Shown: piece by piece, positions 33,711-42,181 of the stretch
How positions within the stretch are numbered: position 1 is the first letter of the stretch
Layout of the letters: every line of letters starts with the position of its first letter
DNA from: Janthinobacterium saanense
Lineage (GTDB): Bacteria > Pseudomonadota > Gammaproteobacteria > Burkholderiales > Burkholderiaceae_D
DNA: 64,000 nucleotides
Reading direction: 5' to 3'
Assembly: GCF_014200675.1 (NCBI RefSeq)
Contig: NZ_JACHCI010000016.1
Coordinates: 1 to 64,000, forward strand
Position numbers and translations under genes: made by a program
The notes under the pieces: generated by a model
What the model saw: only the letters and a program-made list of their open reading frames with translations
Told to the model about the DNA's origin: nothing
Databases searched by the model: none

Positions 33711-34958
33711 ATGCTGACTATCCTCGCCGCTGCATTCCTGGGGGGATTGATCCTCAACTTCATGCCCTGCGTGTTTCCGGTGATTTCACTGAAGGCGTTT
33801 GGACTGATCCGCCATGTGCACGACCGGCGCACGGTGCGCATCGAGGGCCTGGCTTTTCTGGCCGGCGTGGTGGTCACCATGCTGCTGCTGGGCGCTGCGC
33901 TGCTGGCGGCACGCGCCGGTGGCTCGGCGGTCGGCTGGGGCTTTCAGCTGCAGTCGCCTGTGCTGATTGCCGCCCTGTCGCTGATCATGCTCGGGTCTGC
34001 CCTCAATCTGATGGGGGTGTTCGAGTTCGGCCTGGCAGCGCAACGCATCGGTGGCGTGGCTGGCCCGAAATCAGGGCCGCTCGGGGCGGCGCTCACCGGG
34101 GCACTGGCCATCATCGTGGCTACGCCTTGCACCGCGCCGTTCATGGCGGGCGCCATCGGCGCAGCGCTGGTGCGCCCGCCGCTGGAAGCCATGTCGATCT
34201 TCCTGGCGCTCGCGCTGGGCTTTGCCGCGCCGTTTACCGCCGTTTCGCTGGTGCCCGCCTGTGCACGGCTGCTGCCGAAGCCAGGCGCATGGATGGTCAC
34301 CCTCAAGCAGGTGCTGGCTTTCCCGATGCTGGCTGCCGCAGCGTGGCTGGCCTGGGTGCTGGCGCAACAGGCGGGGTCCGCCGCCCTGGGCGTGCTGCTG
34401 GCGTCGTCTGTCGTGCTGGGCTTTGCCGCCTGGCTGTATGGCGTGGCGCAACAGCGGCAGTTCTCCGGACGGCGTCATCGGCCACAGTTGGCGATCTCCA
34501 TTTTGCTGGTGCTGGGCCTGGCCGTTCCGCTGGCCGGCTTACCTACGACCAGCGATGGCGGCAGTACGGCAAATACCATGGCCGCTACAAACACCGCTCC
34601 GGACAAGCCCGTCAAGTGGACGCCACAGGCCATTGTTGCTGAGCGTGGCCATGGCAAGCCTGTCTTTGTCAATTTCACGGCTTCCTGGTGCATTACCTGC
34701 CAGGTGAATGACAAGGCGGCTTTGTCGACCAAGGCGGTGAAAGATGCGATGATGCAGACCGGGACGGTTTACATGATCGCGGACTCGACCAAATATAATG
34801 CGGATATCGACAAAGCAATTAGTGAGTTCGGCCGTGGCGGACTGCCCGTGTATGTGGTCTATCCGGCCGATGGTGGCGAGCCTGTGCTGCTGCCTCAGCT
34901 GCTAAGCCCGGACATCGTGACGGCGGCCCTGGAAAAAGCCGCAAAGAAGCACTCATAA
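33711..34958 (+). CDS. Short DsbD-type thiol:disulfide interchange protein
   Basis: Moves electrons from cytoplasmic thioredoxin across the inner membrane to periplasmic thiol proteins. 415 residues, with the eight-helix beta domain (about 1-275) containing paired cysteines C20 (NFMPCVFPV) and C140 (ATPCTAPF), and a C-terminal thioredoxin-like gamma domain with C327-x-x-C330 (WCITC). The N-terminal alpha domain of full DsbD is absent, so the gamma domain presumably reduces another partner, probably the peroxiredoxin encoded 40 bp upstream. It starts at the membrane domain with no cleaved signal. Confidence 0.9.
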   Translation: MLTILAAAFLGGLILNFMPCVFPVISLKAFGLIRHVHDRRTVRIEGLAFLAGVVVTMLLLGAALLAARAGGSAVGWGFQLQSPVLIAALSLIMLGSALNLMGVFEFGLAAQRIGGVAGPKSGPLGAALTGALAIIVATPCTAPFMAGAIGAALVRPPLEAMSIFLALALGFAAPFTAVSLVPACARLLPKPGAWMVTLKQVLAFPMLAAAAWLAWVLAQQAGSAALGVLLASSVVLGFAAWLYGVAQQRQFSGRRHRPQLAISILLVLGLAVPLAGLPTTSDGGSTANTMAATNTAPDKPVKWTPQAIVAERGHGKPVFVNFTASWCITCQVNDKAALSTKAVKDAMMQTGTVYMIADSTKYNADIDKAISEFGRGGLPVYVVYPADGGEPVLLPQLLSPDIVTAALEKAAKKHS

Positions 34959-34995
34959 GTAGCGCCCGGTACAAATCGCTGTCACCGGGTATTCA

Positions 34996-35628
34996 TTGAA
35001 CCGGGAACAAGATTTGACCGATACATCGCTGACTGAACCATCGCCGACTGAAACATCGTCGACTGAAAACGATGCTTCAAGAGCCGCCTGGCCGCAGCTG
35101 ATGCTGCGCGCCCAGGATGGCGATCAGCTGGCCTATGCGCGTTTGCTCAAGGCCATCGTGCCCGTGATTCGCGCGCTGGTGAGGCGGAAAATCTATCAGG
35201 ATGACGCCTTTGTGGAAGACGTGGTGCAAGAAGTCTTGCTGGCCGTGCACCGGGTGCGCCACACCTATGATCCGCAGCGGCCATTCTTGCCCTGGCTATC
35301 GGCGATCAGCTCCGCGCGCGCCATCGATGCCTTGCGCGCGCGCGGCCGCCGGCAATGCTGGGAGGTGTACGATGAAGAAGCCATGCTGGACCATCCGGAC
35401 ACATCAGTTACAGAAAGCCATGACAGGCTGGCACCCAGGCAGCAAGTGGATCAGCTATTGAGCCATCTTCCCGAGCGCCAGCGGCAGATGGTGGAACTGG
35501 TCCATTTATCCGACATGAGCCTGGCTGAAGCCGCGGCCAGCAGCAGCATGTCGTTATCGGCGGTGAAGTCCGTGCTACACCGCGCTTTCATCACGCTACG
35601 CCGCCACAAAGATACGCACCATGACTAA
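34996..35628 (+). CDS. ECF RNA polymerase sigma factor
   Basis: 210 residues from a TTG start at 34996. An acidic Thr/Ser/Glu-rich N-terminal extension (about 1-28) precedes sigma region 2 (LLKAIVPVIRALVRRKIYQ, DAFVEDVVQEVLLAVHRVRHTYDPQRPFLPWLSAIS) and region 4 with its helix-turn-helix (LPERQRQMVELVHL, SLAEAAASSSMSLSAVKSVLHRA). Its stop overlaps the next gene by eight bases. That gene encodes an NrsF/DUF1109 anti-sigma factor, so this belongs to the sigma factors held by a membrane NrsF protein. Likely targets include the peroxiredoxin-DsbD genes directly upstream. Confidence 0.9.
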   Translation: MNREQDLTDTSLTEPSPTETSSTENDASRAAWPQLMLRAQDGDQLAYARLLKAIVPVIRALVRRKIYQDDAFVEDVVQEVLLAVHRVRHTYDPQRPFLPWLSAISSARAIDALRARGRRQCWEVYDEEAMLDHPDTSVTESHDRLAPRQQVDQLLSHLPERQRQMVELVHLSDMSLAEAAASSSMSLSAVKSVLHRAFITLRRHKDTHHD

Positions 35629-36256
35629 ACACGACGCCTTGATAGCACAGCTTTGTTCCGAAGTCCAGCCTGTAAAAAGAGCCGCTCCACCGTGGCTGCG
35701 GGCGGCATTCTGGATGCTGGCGGCCCTGCCCTGCGGTTTTCTGGCGTCGCTGGCCATGCATCGCTACGGGTCGGACTGGTCCAATCCTGGTGCGCTGTGG
35801 GCGGGGTTGGCGATTTTCGTCTCGCTCTGCCTGGGGCTACTTGCCATCGCGACCGCCTTTACTATCAGCATCGCCGGACGCCGCCTGACACAGTGGCACC
35901 GGCGGTCGCTCACTGCACTGTCTGTTGCATGGCTGATGGTAAATCTGATCGATGTCACATTTTCCAGCGAGCCGTGGGGCGAGTTCGGCGATGGGATCTA
36001 TTGCTACAGCTTCATGATGCTGACGGGACTGCCGATGATGCTGCTCATCGTGGCTGCGCTGCGGCGCACCCGCTCGCTGCATCCGGGAAGCAGCCTTGCC
36101 ATCGCGGGCCTGGGTATTGCCGCAATGACACAAATCCTGCTGGGGTTCTGCCACCCCGTGGCCGGTGATCTGATGGACTTGATCATGCACCTGGCGGCGG
36201 CGGCCACCTTGGTGGCGGTTTGCGTGGTCGCAGGGCGGCGCTGGATTGCCATCTGA
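35621..36256 (+). CDS. NrsF (DUF1109)-family membrane anti-sigma factor
   Basis: 211-residue protein with six hydrophobic helices (about 27-45, 55-80, 92-112, 125-145, 156-175, 182-205) after a short cytoplasmic N-terminus (MTKHDALIAQLCSE), the layout of DUF1109/NrsF proteins. NrsF holds its cognate ECF sigma at the membrane until an oxidative or other signal releases it. Cysteines at several positions, including the C in IYCYSF, may take part in sensing. It overlaps the sigma gene by eight bases, which ensures balanced synthesis. Confidence 0.85.
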   Translation: MTKHDALIAQLCSEVQPVKRAAPPWLRAAFWMLAALPCGFLASLAMHRYGSDWSNPGALWAGLAIFVSLCLGLLAIATAFTISIAGRRLTQWHRRSLTALSVAWLMVNLIDVTFSSEPWGEFGDGIYCYSFMMLTGLPMMLLIVAALRRTRSLHPGSSLAIAGLGIAAMTQILLGFCHPVAGDLMDLIMHLAAAATLVAVCVVAGRRWIAI

Positions 36257-36486
36257 GCGGGGCGATACAGACTTGATCGGCCATGCCGGTCCGACTCCAC
36301 CATCACAATGTTGCTCTGGCCGCTGAATAGGGGCCGCTGACCGTCATGCATTTAAATTAAAAGTGACTTGTTTGAGGTAAATCAAAACTCGGTGATCCAG
36401 TCGCCTGATCGTTCGTGATTTCATTGCATATAAGAATCTTCCGCGTACGATGCGGAAGGCCTATCGTTACTATTCAAAGGAAAATC

Positions 36487-37248
36487 ATGTACGAAAGCCA
36501 CTACACGCATCACTTTTTCCGTCTGTGGGGCGCCAGGGAAGGTACCCTTGGTTTGACACCCGAGACCGTCTTGCTTGGAAATAGCCAAAATGATTTCGAT
36601 GCCAAATTCGGTGATCTCGCAGGAAAAGCGGGACTACGTTACTTTCTGGTGGAATTCAAGTCCGACCGTGCCGGCATCGCGCAAGAAGTTGGCAGCCAGG
36701 GCAAACCACACCGGCGCGCGCTCTACGAGCATTTGCGCAAGGACAGCGATTGCCAGCAACTGGCCAGCGTAGGCCATTTTGCCGGATACCCTGAAAATGG
36801 ATTGCTGGCATTTGAACCTTACGGCCATGCCATTGCTTCTCGTCAAACACGTCCGGATATCGTCAATAACGTTCTTCTCAAGAATGATCCCTGGCATGCA
36901 CTCGACTATGCGCGCGAGCCCATCCCGTTCGGCACATTCTATGATTTACTCAATACCACCGACGACACGCTGAGCACATTGGTCCCTGGTTTCTACAGCG
37001 AGGGTATCGGCCTGCCGTTGGCAAAATTTGAAGAGTATATCCATTGCATGTACCAGCACCTGGAACAGGTTAAGGATGACGACGGCAATATCCTGTTGGG
37101 CATTACAGATCCCAAAAACCATACTTTCATTTACTTTAAAGATACTGTTCCTGAATTAATCGCCAGACTGCATGCGGCATTCAATACCTTGAGGAAAACC
37201 ATCCCTCCACGCCCAACACCACCCGCCAATCCGGCACAGAAGCCTTGA
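36487..37248 (+). CDS. Hypothetical protein, unknown
   Basis: 253 residues from ATG 36487 (AAGGAAAA precedes it). No family recognised. A segment NDFDAKFGDLAG...RYFLVEFKSDR (about 40-65) loosely recalls the D...ExK core of PD-(D/E)xK nucleases, but the rest gives no support. Later parts are mixed helix-strand with a Pro-rich tail (PPRPTPPANP). It is flanked by a 7-bp inverted repeat in its leader (36438-36458) and a 14-bp hairpin after its stop, so it looks like a single-gene unit. Confidence 0.6.
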   Translation: MYESHYTHHFFRLWGAREGTLGLTPETVLLGNSQNDFDAKFGDLAGKAGLRYFLVEFKSDRAGIAQEVGSQGKPHRRALYEHLRKDSDCQQLASVGHFAGYPENGLLAFEPYGHAIASRQTRPDIVNNVLLKNDPWHALDYAREPIPFGTFYDLLNTTDDTLSTLVPGFYSEGIGLPLAKFEEYIHCMYQHLEQVKDDDGNILLGITDPKNHTFIYFKDTVPELIARLHAAFNTLRKTIPPRPTPPANPAQKP

Positions 37249-37289
37249 TTTTCTGAACTTTCCTCTTTTCAATAATTCTGCCTCCCTTC

Positions 37290-37329
37290 CTTGCTGCCTG
37301 GCCACGGAATGCCCCGGCCAGGCAGCAAG
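37290..37329. terminator. 14-bp perfect inverted repeat, terminator-like
   Basis: CTTGCTGCCTGGCC (37290-37303) pairs with GGCCAGGCAGCAAG (37316-37329) around a 12-base loop, 42 bp after the stop of the preceding gene. There is no T-tract, so it may act with Rho or as a 3'-end stabiliser. Confidence 0.5.
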
Positions 37330-37418
37330 AAATTAATATTTCAACAATTCCATAGAGGACAAAATTATTGTCCCGCACGGTATAATCGGCCTCGCTTACT
37401 TCAACACCCAGGCACGAC

Positions 37419-39407
37419 ATGACTTCCTCCGCAGCACCTCTGAACACCCCCGCCGATATCACCGACAGCACTGAAGACCATCACGACGCCACCCTGGTCG
37501 CGGAACTGGGGGAACTGGCCGAGCATGTGCGGCTGGTGAAGATGGAGGGACGCGTGTTCGTGCGCTTTTCGGGCGTCGTCAAGGCCGGTGGCTTGCGCGT
37601 GCCGTATGCGCTGGTGCCCAGCCAGGGCGTGCTGGCGCGGCCGGCCAAGTGGCGCAAGATGGACCGCGAAGCCAAGCTGGCACTGGTGCGCGAACGCGCC
37701 AGCGCGGCCGTGTTTGAGGAACTGCGCCAGCATGTGATGGACTTCGTGGCCGATATCGCGGGCCAGTGCGAGGATGTCGATACCGACCCGATGGTGTTTT
37801 TGCATACCCTGGGCGACATGCAGACGTCCGAGCCGGCCGGCATGGTGTTCGACCGCATCCGCCAGCGTTTTACACACGCCATCGAGCGCCAGCAGGAAGA
37901 GCAGCATGCGGCGCGCACGCGCCAGAGCATCAACCTGGCCGAATACCCGGCGTCGTTCGAGATGGCGCGCCGCCTGCCGCGCCGCTTTATCGCCCTGCTG
38001 GGCCCGACAAATTCGGGCAAGACGCACCGCGCGATGGAAGCGCTGGTCAAAGCCAAGAGCGGCGTCTACCTGGCCCCCTTGCGCCTGCTGGCCCTGGAAA
38101 ATTATGAGCGCATGCAGGAAGCGGCGCCGCATGGCAAGCCGCTGGCCGTCAACCTGATCACGGGTGAAGAGCGGCGCATGGAAGACGGCGCCACCCACGT
38201 GGCCAGCACGGTGGAAATGCTGGACACAAAAACCGTGGTCGAGGTGGCCGTGATCGATGAAATCCAGATGCTGGCCGACCCGGACCGGGGCGCCGCATGG
38301 ACGGCCGCCGTCTGCGGTGCGCCGGCCCACACCGTCTATCTGGTCGGGGCGCCGGAAGCGCGGCGCGCCATCGAAGCGCTGGCCGAGCGCCTGGACTGCC
38401 CGCTGGAAGTACACGTACTAAAACGCATGGGGCCTTTGTCGATGGAGCAAACAGCCGTGCGCAAGGTGCGCAATCTGCGCCGCGGCGACGCCGTGATCGC
38501 CTTTTCGCGCCGCGAAGTGCTGATGTGGCGCGACATGATCACGGAAACGGGGCTGTCGGTCGCCACCGTCTATGGCAATCTGTCGCCGGAAGTGCGGCGC
38601 GCCCAGGCCCAGCGCTTCCGCGACGGCACGGCCGATATCGTGGTCGGCACCGATGCGCTGGCAATGGGCTTGAACATGCCGATCGCGCGCATCGTGATGA
38701 CCACCAGCGTCAAATACAATGGCCGCGAAGAAGAAGAGATTTCAGCCGCGCTGGCGCGCCAGATCGCTGGCCGCGCGGGCCGCTATGGCGTGCATGAAGA
38801 GGGCCTGGTGGCCGGCTACGACAATGAAACGCATGAAGTGATGCGCGCGCTGCTGAAGGAAAAGCTGCATCCCCTGAACACCAGCGGCTTTGCGGTGGCG
38901 CCTTCGCTCGAGCATTTGCACCGGATTTCCTCGGTGACGGGCGAACTGTCGCTGGTCAAGCTGCTGCGCCGCTTCATCCACAATATCGACGTGCCGGACG
39001 GCTTCTTCTTCCCCCGCATCACGGAAGACCAGAAAGAGCGCGCCATCTGGCTCGACTCCCTGCCGCTGTCCGTGGCCGACAAATTCACCCTGTCGCTGGT
39101 GCCGATATCGAGCAAGGTGCCGTCATTGCAAACGGCGTGGGAACACTGGGCGAAAAATCTGTCGCTCGGTAAAACGTCTACCCTGCGCCAGCACGCGTAT
39201 GGCGGCGGCACGCAAAACCTGCAGCAGGTGGAAGACACTTGCCGCTACTACTCGGCCTATGCGTGGCTCAGTTATCGTCTGCCCGAATTCTTCCCCGATA
39301 TCGAGGTGGCGCAAAACCTGTCGCGCGATGCGTCCGAACGGGTGGACTCCATCCTGCGCGCGCACAATGCGGCGTCGCGTGGACGGTCGTCGAAGAAATT
39401 CAAGTAA
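37419..39407 (+). CDS. Suv3-like superfamily 2 RNA helicase
   Basis: 662 residues. Helicase core with Walker A GPTNSGKT (195-202), Walker B VIDEIQM (near 275), and motif VI QIAGRAGRYG (near 450). The GPTNSGKTxxA and DEIQMxxDxxRGxAWT sequences are the marks of the Suv3 family, known from the mitochondrial RNA degradosome and found in various bacteria. A substantial N-terminal region (1-185) has no assignment beyond an EDxDxDP segment, and the C-terminal third contains the family's Suv3 C-terminal elements (ISSVTGELSLVKLLRRF). A role in RNA turnover is inferred. It is a single gene, convergent with the Tae4-type effector gene. Confidence 0.88.
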   Translation: MTSSAAPLNTPADITDSTEDHHDATLVAELGELAEHVRLVKMEGRVFVRFSGVVKAGGLRVPYALVPSQGVLARPAKWRKMDREAKLALVRERASAAVFEELRQHVMDFVADIAGQCEDVDTDPMVFLHTLGDMQTSEPAGMVFDRIRQRFTHAIERQQEEQHAARTRQSINLAEYPASFEMARRLPRRFIALLGPTNSGKTHRAMEALVKAKSGVYLAPLRLLALENYERMQEAAPHGKPLAVNLITGEERRMEDGATHVASTVEMLDTKTVVEVAVIDEIQMLADPDRGAAWTAAVCGAPAHTVYLVGAPEARRAIEALAERLDCPLEVHVLKRMGPLSMEQTAVRKVRNLRRGDAVIAFSRREVLMWRDMITETGLSVATVYGNLSPEVRRAQAQRFRDGTADIVVGTDALAMGLNMPIARIVMTTSVKYNGREEEEISAALARQIAGRAGRYGVHEEGLVAGYDNETHEVMRALLKEKLHPLNTSGFAVAPSLEHLHRISSVTGELSLVKLLRRFIHNIDVPDGFFFPRITEDQKERAIWLDSLPLSVADKFTLSLVPISSKVPSLQTAWEHWAKNLSLGKTSTLRQHAYGGGTQNLQQVEDTCRYYSAYAWLSYRLPEFFPDIEVAQNLSRDASERVDSILRAHNAASRGRSSKKFK

Positions 39408-39410
39408 GCA

Positions 39411-39884
39411 CTAGCGCAGTTCCCAGAACCACACCTCGGCAGACGTCCAGTAGCATGCGGAACCACATACGGTGACGCCGACCGATGGCAGCACGATGTC
39501 GATATGGCCACCCGCGCCGCCCAGGTAGCCGGGAATGCGCCAGAACGCGGCTACACCCTTGCGGCTGCCAACGCCCGCGACGGCAGCTTCCCGGGTGTAG
39601 CGTTCGGGCTTGCCGAACAGCGCAGGACTGGCCAGCATATGCGCCAGCCTGGCCTGTCCCGGTTCGATCAGTTTCCCCTTGAACGGCCCCTTGCGTATCG
39701 CCATGCGGCCCCGAAGTTTGACGCCGGACTTGATCAAGGCCAGGCTGATGCGGATGGCGCAAGTGTTATTGAAATTATCCTTATCGATCAAATCTTCCCA
39801 GCCGATCTCGCCAAACAAGACTGCCTGATCGACGGCGTCCACGCTGGCATAATTTTCACGCAGCTTGATAAATGCAGGTTTCAT
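39411..39884 (-). CDS. tae4: Tae4-family type VI secretion amidase effector
   Basis: Peptidoglycan amidase (gamma-D-Glu-mDAP cleaving) delivered into rival cells. 157 residues. The NlpC/P60-like catalytic centre is visible: nucleophile C42 in NNTCAIRISLAL, and H127 and D129 in GGHIDIVL. A Cys pair near the end (VCGSACYW, C140 and C144) and the VWFWEL tail match the Tae4 family. It follows its immunity gene by one base, with GGGAGA overlapping that gene's stop. No other type VI secretion genes are in the window, so the effector is encoded away from the main cluster. Confidence 0.85.
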   Translation of the reverse strand: MKPAFIKLRENYASVDAVDQAVLFGEIGWEDLIDKDNFNNTCAIRISLALIKSGVKLRGRMAIRKGPFKGKLIEPGQARLAHMLASPALFGKPERYTREAAVAGVGSRKGVAAFWRIPGYLGGAGGHIDIVLPSVGVTVCGSACYWTSAEVWFWELR

Positions 39885-39885
39885 A

Positions 39886-40281
39886 TCAGTCTCCCGTTTT
39901 TGACGGACTAGAAGAGGAACAGGGAAAACGCCGCGCCAGGATGGCCACGATCAGCGCCGCAGCATCGCCCTGCCGCGCGCGGGCCGGCAACTGTTTCAGT
40001 TCCATGATGATACGGGCGTCGATTTCCACCGTTTTCATGCGCCCCGTATCGCACCACTGCCGGCCTTGCACGGCATCGGCTACGCCGGCCAGATAGCCCC
40101 TGGCGTACTGTTGATGAAACAAGGCGCCAGGGTTACGCGCCTCGCCATCGTCTGAAGCGTCGCCGTAATAAACGATCAGCTGCTCGGCACTCAGGCGCGG
40201 CGCGGCAGGGTAAGCAGCCATGGCTACAGGCGCAAAGCTAGCACCCACGAACAGTGTAATCAGGGGCGATAAGGAAAACAT
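39886..40281 (-). CDS. Tai4/Rap1a-type immunity protein
   Basis: Periplasmic immunity protein that binds and neutralises the Tae4 amidase. 131 residues from ATG 40281, chosen because AAGG lies six bases before it; TTG at 40287 is also possible. A signal peptide ends near VAMAAYP. The core has YARGYLAGVADAVQGRQWCD and a following helix VEIDARIIMELKQLP, the pattern of Rap1a/Tai family immunity proteins (GYxxGVxDA...WC). Gene order, immunity first and effector second, fits known pairs. Confidence 0.8.
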   Translation of the reverse strand: MFSLSPLITLFVGASFAPVAMAAYPAAPRLSAEQLIVYYGDASDDGEARNPGALFHQQYARGYLAGVADAVQGRQWCDTGRMKTVEIDARIIMELKQLPARARQGDAAALIVAILARRFPCSSSSPSKTGD

Positions 40282-40477
40282 GGGCAACCTTGCTCATCGA
40301 GTGGGATCAGGCCGATTGTAGGCAGCTGCGGCACTCTGGCACTGCGCGAGGTCAAGCAAAAGACTGCCTGAGTGCCCATCCTGCATCCCATGCATATCGA
40401 TGCTGCATAAGCGCCGCTTCCCATTTCGGTCGCCAGCGGCGAGTATGGCGGCTGACGTTTATTTCACGAGAATCCAG

Positions 40478-40930
40478 ATGCCCGCAAGTACAGCAACACC
40501 GCACCGCCCGTCTTTCCTTAACCCTCACCTTCCACTGCGCGATAACCAGCAAATCTGGCCACGGCTGGCCCCCATCTCGCGGGCGCTGCTCAGCACCGAC
40601 GGTAGTTTTACCTTGATGCTGCAATCGCTATCGAGCGAAGATATCAAGCCGTCCGTGCTGCGCCACCAGCAAGTACGCTCTGCTGGCGCCGGGCTCGATG
40701 GCTGTTTCGAGGAAGGGGAATTGCTGCTGCAGCGCGCCGTGCTGCTCAAGACGGCGCGATCGGGACGCAATCTGGTGTACGCCGATTCCAGCATTGCCGT
40801 GCAACGCCTACCGGCCGGCATGCAGCAAGCCTTGCTGTACCGGCGCTACCGCATCGATGCGGGAGGCCAGCCCTTGATGCATATCTGCGAGTATTTTTGC
40901 GCCAGCCTGTTTGCGCCAGACGAACGCTAA
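40478..40930 (+). CDS. UbiC/DUF98-like protein
   Basis: 150 residues from ATG 40478 (GAGAA upstream); the frame is open from 40400. The pattern LLSTDGSFTLMLQSL, then VLRHQQVR, LLLQRAVLLKTARSGRNLVYADSS resembles chorismate-pyruvate lyase (UbiC) and DUF98 proteins, which share this fold (RxVxL...vYArS). Several UbiC active-site residues cannot be placed confidently, so catalytic activity is uncertain. It stands alone between the immunity gene (divergent) and the sugar-dehydrogenase-type gene (convergent). Confidence 0.55.
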   Translation: MPASTATPHRPSFLNPHLPLRDNQQIWPRLAPISRALLSTDGSFTLMLQSLSSEDIKPSVLRHQQVRSAGAGLDGCFEEGELLLQRAVLLKTARSGRNLVYADSSIAVQRLPAGMQQALLYRRYRIDAGGQPLMHICEYFCASLFAPDER

Positions 40931-40944
40931 TCCGTTGGAGTTTT

Positions 40945-42174
40945 TTAAGGCTTGGCCGCCTCGTAATGCAGCTTGAGCACCAGGCCATTATGGTCATCGG
41001 CCATATAGATATCGCCATCCTGACCCAGTTGCACGTCCACCGGCGCGCCACGCCCCTGCTTGCCCTTGCGCTCCCAGTTGCTGATCAGCTCAACGGATTT
41101 TCCCAGCGGCGCACCGGCCTTGTCGGGCAACAGCGCTACCAGGCGATGGCCATGGGCACGGTAGCCGTGGTAGCCGATGATCAGGCTATTTTTATACTGA
41201 TCCGGGAAGCGCGTGGCCGTGTAAAAGAGCATGCCCAGCGGTGCAGCGTGGGCGGGCAACAGGCGCAGCGGGGCCGTGTATTTGGCGGCGCAATTGGTCT
41301 TCGGGTATTCGGGGCTAGGCTGGTTGTCGTCGTAGCAGTAAGGCCAGCCATAATGCTGGTCGGCCTTGACGATATTGAGTTCCTCGTGCGGCAGGTTTTC
41401 ATCGTTTTTCAGCTGCGGCATGGCGGCCTGGATGGCGTCGCGGCCGTTTTCCGCCTGCCACAATTGGCCGGTGGCGGGATGAAAGGCCAGCGCCATCGAG
41501 TTGCGCAAGCCATGCGCATAGGTGCGCCAGCTGGTCACCGTGCCAGCCGGCCAGGCCATCTTGTATTCGCGGATGGCGCCCAGCGCTTGCGACCCTTCGG
41601 CCGCCGCGCAAGGTCTGGACGCATCGGGCGCCTTGCCATCCGCGCCTTCGCAATGATCGGTGCTGGCGCCCACGTTCACATACAGGTCGCCCTGCGGGCT
41701 GAAACGCATGGTCGTCAAGGGATGCAGTCCCAGGCCGGGCAAGCCGGGCACCTTGGCGCTGCCGCCGATCACGTCGGTGACAGTCACTTTCGGGTCGCGC
41801 GGGTCAAAGCGGAAAATACGCTTGACCACGCCCACATAGATCATGCCGTCCGGGCCTTGCACGATGCCGTTGGGCCGGTCCAATTTATCGAGCAGCAGCT
41901 TGCGTTCATAACCGGGGCCACCCGGCTTGCGCTTGAGCAGCCAGAGCTTGCCCTGGCCTTCAGACCAGCCGACCATGTCGGTGACCATCAAGTCGCCATT
42001 CGTCAGCGGCAGCACGCCACGCGGAAACTTCAAGCCATCGGCCAGCACGGCCACGCAAAAGCCGGGCTGCGTGGTCACGTCCAGGCGCGGCAAGCCATCG
42101 CACAATGGCGCCGGAGCGGCCATGGCGGGTGTCGCGGTAAAAATCAGTGCGGAGGCGAGTAGAGGTTTCAGCAT
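40945..42174 (-). CDS. Sorbosone/glucose dehydrogenase-type beta-propeller protein
   Basis: Exported six-bladed beta-propeller of the PQQ-dependent sugar dehydrogenase family (GSDH). 409 residues with a signal peptide (cut near AMAAPAP). Features: DGLKFPRGVLPLTNGDLMVTD, HPLTTMRFSPQGDLYVNVGAS, YAHGLRNSMALAFHPATGQLWQAENGRD, and ELNIVKADQHYGWPYC, which are hallmarks of this family. Cysteines in CDGLP, C in DHCEG, RPC, YCYD and NCAA may form disulfides. The substrate is unknown; some members of the clade are non-enzymatic. It ends 15 bp from the convergent UbiC-like gene and is followed upstream by tatD-type gene 7 bp away. Confidence 0.82.
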   Translation of the reverse strand: MLKPLLASALIFTATPAMAAPAPLCDGLPRLDVTTQPGFCVAVLADGLKFPRGVLPLTNGDLMVTDMVGWSEGQGKLWLLKRKPGGPGYERKLLLDKLDRPNGIVQGPDGMIYVGVVKRIFRFDPRDPKVTVTDVIGGSAKVPGLPGLGLHPLTTMRFSPQGDLYVNVGASTDHCEGADGKAPDASRPCAAAEGSQALGAIREYKMAWPAGTVTSWRTYAHGLRNSMALAFHPATGQLWQAENGRDAIQAAMPQLKNDENLPHEELNIVKADQHYGWPYCYDDNQPSPEYPKTNCAAKYTAPLRLLPAHAAPLGMLFYTATRFPDQYKNSLIIGYHGYRAHGHRLVALLPDKAGAPLGKSVELISNWERKGKQGRGAPVDVQLGQDGDIYMADDHNGLVLKLHYEAAKP

Positions 42175-42181
42175 ATTGCTA

